Assembly (NCBI GenBank): GCA_030039975.1
Contig: JASHUO010000425.1
Coordinates: forward strand, 1-6,395
Source: Alphaproteobacteria bacterium
Lineage (GTDB): Bacteria > Pseudomonadota > Alphaproteobacteria > ATCC43930 > CGMCC-115725
Length of the DNA stretch: 6,395 nucleotides
Reading direction: 5' to 3'
Each line of letters opens with the position of its first letter. Positions within the stretch are counted from its first letter, which is position 1. Shown piece by piece: positions 5,060 through 6,395 of this stretch. The position numbers and the translations under genes were made by a program. Below the pieces are notes generated by a model. The model ran no database searches. It saw only the letters and a program-made list of their open reading frames with translations, and had not been told where the DNA came from.

Positions 5060-5479
5060 GTGACCATCACCATCAAATATGTAGACGGTTGGAAAGGCGT
5101 TATCTTGACGAGCTCAGGTCGGTTGAAAGGGGCAGAGTTCACCGCCGCAAACAAGGAGCTTTTCGCTCGCGACTTCACCGCTGAGCCGCTGCTCTATGTC
5201 CTGATCGAACGAGGCGACGAGCTGACGGCCATCGATGTGACCGCTGACGATGTGCGCGACATCGCCCAGCAGGATATCGAGGTGTCGTCGAAGGCACCCA
5301 ACGTCTCGGTTGCGGTCATCGCCCATGACACGCTGAGCTATGGCTTGGCGCGCATGTGGCAAGCCTATGTTGATGGGGCGGGTTGGCGGACCGCAATCTT
5401 CCAAGATCGTGCCGCGGCGGTCGATTGGCTTCGAACCGAAGTAGCGAAACGGACCGGGATCGCCATCGCGCTCGAATGA
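5060..5479 (+). CDS. Small protein, possible SpoIIAA/STAS-like fold
   Basis: I do not firmly recognise this 139-residue protein. It has no signal peptide or membrane segment, so it is probably cytoplasmic. Its pattern alternates strands and helices: strands near 2-7, 13-18, 44-50, 82-88 and 109-114, helices near 61-78, 93-105 and 117-131. The end, SYGLARMWQAYVDGAGWRTAIF (split as SYGLARMW at 93-100 and GWRTAIF at 108-114) followed by a WL-containing helix, recalls bacterial STAS/SpoIIAA-like small proteins. The phosphorylatable DSSG motif of anti-anti-sigma factors is absent, so I assign no signalling role. By hand count about 41 of 139 codons end in A or T, clearly more than in the crotonase upstream, hinting at different origin or weak selection. 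An ATG at 5024 would add 12 residues. The gene is separated from the crotonase by 90 bp and faces the OmpA gene with a 13-bp gap. Confidence 0.7.
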   Translation: MTITIKYVDGWKGVILTSSGRLKGAEFTAANKELFARDFTAEPLLYVLIERGDELTAIDVTADDVRDIAQQDIEVSSKAPNVSVAVIAHDTLSYGLARMWQAYVDGAGWRTAIFQDRAAAVDWLRTEVAKRTGIAIALE

Positions 5480-5492
5480 AAACCAGCCGTTC

Positions 5493-6395
5493 TTACATCC
5501 CCGGTCCGCCGCCTTCGATGATCACGGCGCGCCGGTTGCGCGGCTCTTTGACCCCCGCGGCGGTCGGCACGGCAAGCTCGTTCATCCCGGCGCCACGCGC
5601 CATGATCGAGTCTGGGGGCACGCCGTCCTTGATGAGCTCGGCGCGCACCACGTCCGCACGCCGCTCCGAGAGACGCTGATTGAATTGCGCGCTGCCGACC
5701 GTATCGGTGTGACCGACGACCTGAATGTGGGTCACCGGCGCTTCACGCGCGGCGGCCGCAGCGCGTTGGATCACTTGGCGGGCTTCGGGGGTGAGTGTCG
5801 CTTTGTTGAAGTCGAAGTAGACGGTGAAATCGCGCGCGGGCGCAGGCTGCGGCGGCGCGGCGGGCGGGGCGGCCGGGGCCATCGCCGGCTCTGCCGGAGG
5901 TGGTGGCGGCGGCGCGCCAAAAGTCCAACGCACATTGAGCAGGACGGCGTGATCATAATAGTTGGCATGGCTGCTGATCAGCGATGCTACCTGCGGCCTG
6001 AGGTTCAGGCTCTCGGTACCGAGGAACCGGTATTCGAGACCGATCCTCGCGTTGTATGTCAGCGGATATTCGACGCCCGCCATCGCCTGCCAGGCGAACG
6101 GCCATTGGTGCCCGAGATTGTTCACCTTGACGTTCGCGGCGCCGACACCCGCTCCGACATGCGGCACCAAGCCCCACAGCGAGGGCGCAAACTGATTGAA
6201 GTCGTAATAGCCGTTCGCCATGAAGCTCTGCGTCCCGGCATTGGCCTTGAGCCCCAACGAGGTCGGGGTCGTGCCGCCGCTCGGCAGCGTGATATTCTTG
6301 GCTTCGCTATGGCGATAGCCGTATTCGACTTCGGCGCGGAAATTGTAAGGCAACGTGACGCCGACCGCGCCGAGACCGAGCGGACCAACGTCGTA
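5493..6395 (-). CDS. OmpA-family outer-membrane protein, N-terminus outside window
   Basis: This minus-strand gene runs off the right edge with the frame open, leaving 300 C-terminal residues; the signal peptide and first strands are missing. In visible-fragment numbering, about 1-160 is a beta-barrel part of the OmpA/small-porin type, with aromatic-rich strands such as FRAEVEYGYR and ARIGLEYRF. A Pro/Ala-rich linker follows (about 161-188). The OmpA peptidoglycan-binding domain (about 190-294) starts at FTVYFDFNKATLTPEA and contains GHTDTVG and LSERRADVV. Asp231 and Arg246 have the 15-residue spacing of the diaminopimelate-binding Asp271/Arg286 pair in Acinetobacter OmpA; PRNRRAVI closes the domain. 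It would anchor the outer membrane to peptidoglycan. The TTG at 6353 within the frame is unlikely to be a start because barrel-like sequence continues beyond it. No terminator is visible in the 13 bp to the convergent neighbour. Confidence 0.92.
   Translation of the reverse strand, partial: YDVGPLGLGAVGVTLPYNFRAEVEYGYRHSEAKNITLPSGGTTPTSLGLKANAGTQSFMANGYYDFNQFAPSLWGLVPHVGAGVGAANVKVNNLGHQWPFAWQAMAGVEYPLTYNARIGLEYRFLGTESLNLRPQVASLISSHANYYDHAVLLNVRWTFGAPPPPPPAEPAMAPAAPPAAPPQPAPARDFTVYFDFNKATLTPEARQVIQRAAAAAREAPVTHIQVVGHTDTVGSAQFNQRLSERRADVVRAELIKDGVPPDSIMARGAGMNELAVPTAAGVKEPRNRRAVIIEGGGPGM

Overview
This is a G+C-rich window with strong G/C preference at third codon positions in most genes. It most likely comes from an alphaproteobacterium, perhaps Hyphomicrobiales or Rhodospirillales. 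That placement rests on the style of the carbohydrate porin, the divergent Lrp-type regulator/ACC deaminase pair and the OmpA-type protein with a proline-rich linker. It is inferred from remembered family resemblance, not from a search. I see no insertion sequence, CRISPR array, tRNA, rRNA or phage gene.

Layout: positions 1-318 hold no gene I can support, but they contain two strong G+C hairpins and a four-tract G-quadruplex motif just before the first gene. An OprB-type carbohydrate porin (319-1659) is followed 42 bp later by an MgtC/SapB-family inner-membrane protein (1702-2400) on the same strand, so the two may share a transcript. An Lrp/AsnC-family regulator (acdR, 2405-2884, minus) ends 4 bp from the mgtC-like stop. 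It is divergent from acdS (3042-4055, plus), which encodes 1-aminocyclopropane-1-carboxylate (ACC) deaminase. The 157-bp space between them, plus the acdR start codon, contains several short perfect dyads and is the probable control region. A crotonase-superfamily gene follows acdS by 56 bp (4112-4969), then a small protein with a possible SpoIIAA/STAS-like fold (5060-5479). The window closes with an OmpA-family outer-membrane protein on the minus strand (5493-6395) whose N-terminus lies outside.

Functionally, the clearest unit is acdR-acdS. AcdS would break the ethylene precursor ACC into 2-oxobutyrate and ammonia, and AcdR would control it in response to substrate or product, which suggests a plant- or soil-associated lifestyle. 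The porin and OmpA protein belong to the outer membrane, and the MgtC-like protein to the inner membrane. The crotonase lacks both hydratase glutamates and has an isomerase-type glutamate instead, so 'enoyl-CoA hydratase' would probably be the wrong name. I found no convincing wholly new multi-gene system. The items most worth a second look are the acdR-acdS dyad cluster, the G-quadruplex motif at the porin start, the crotonase active site and the compositionally distinct small protein.
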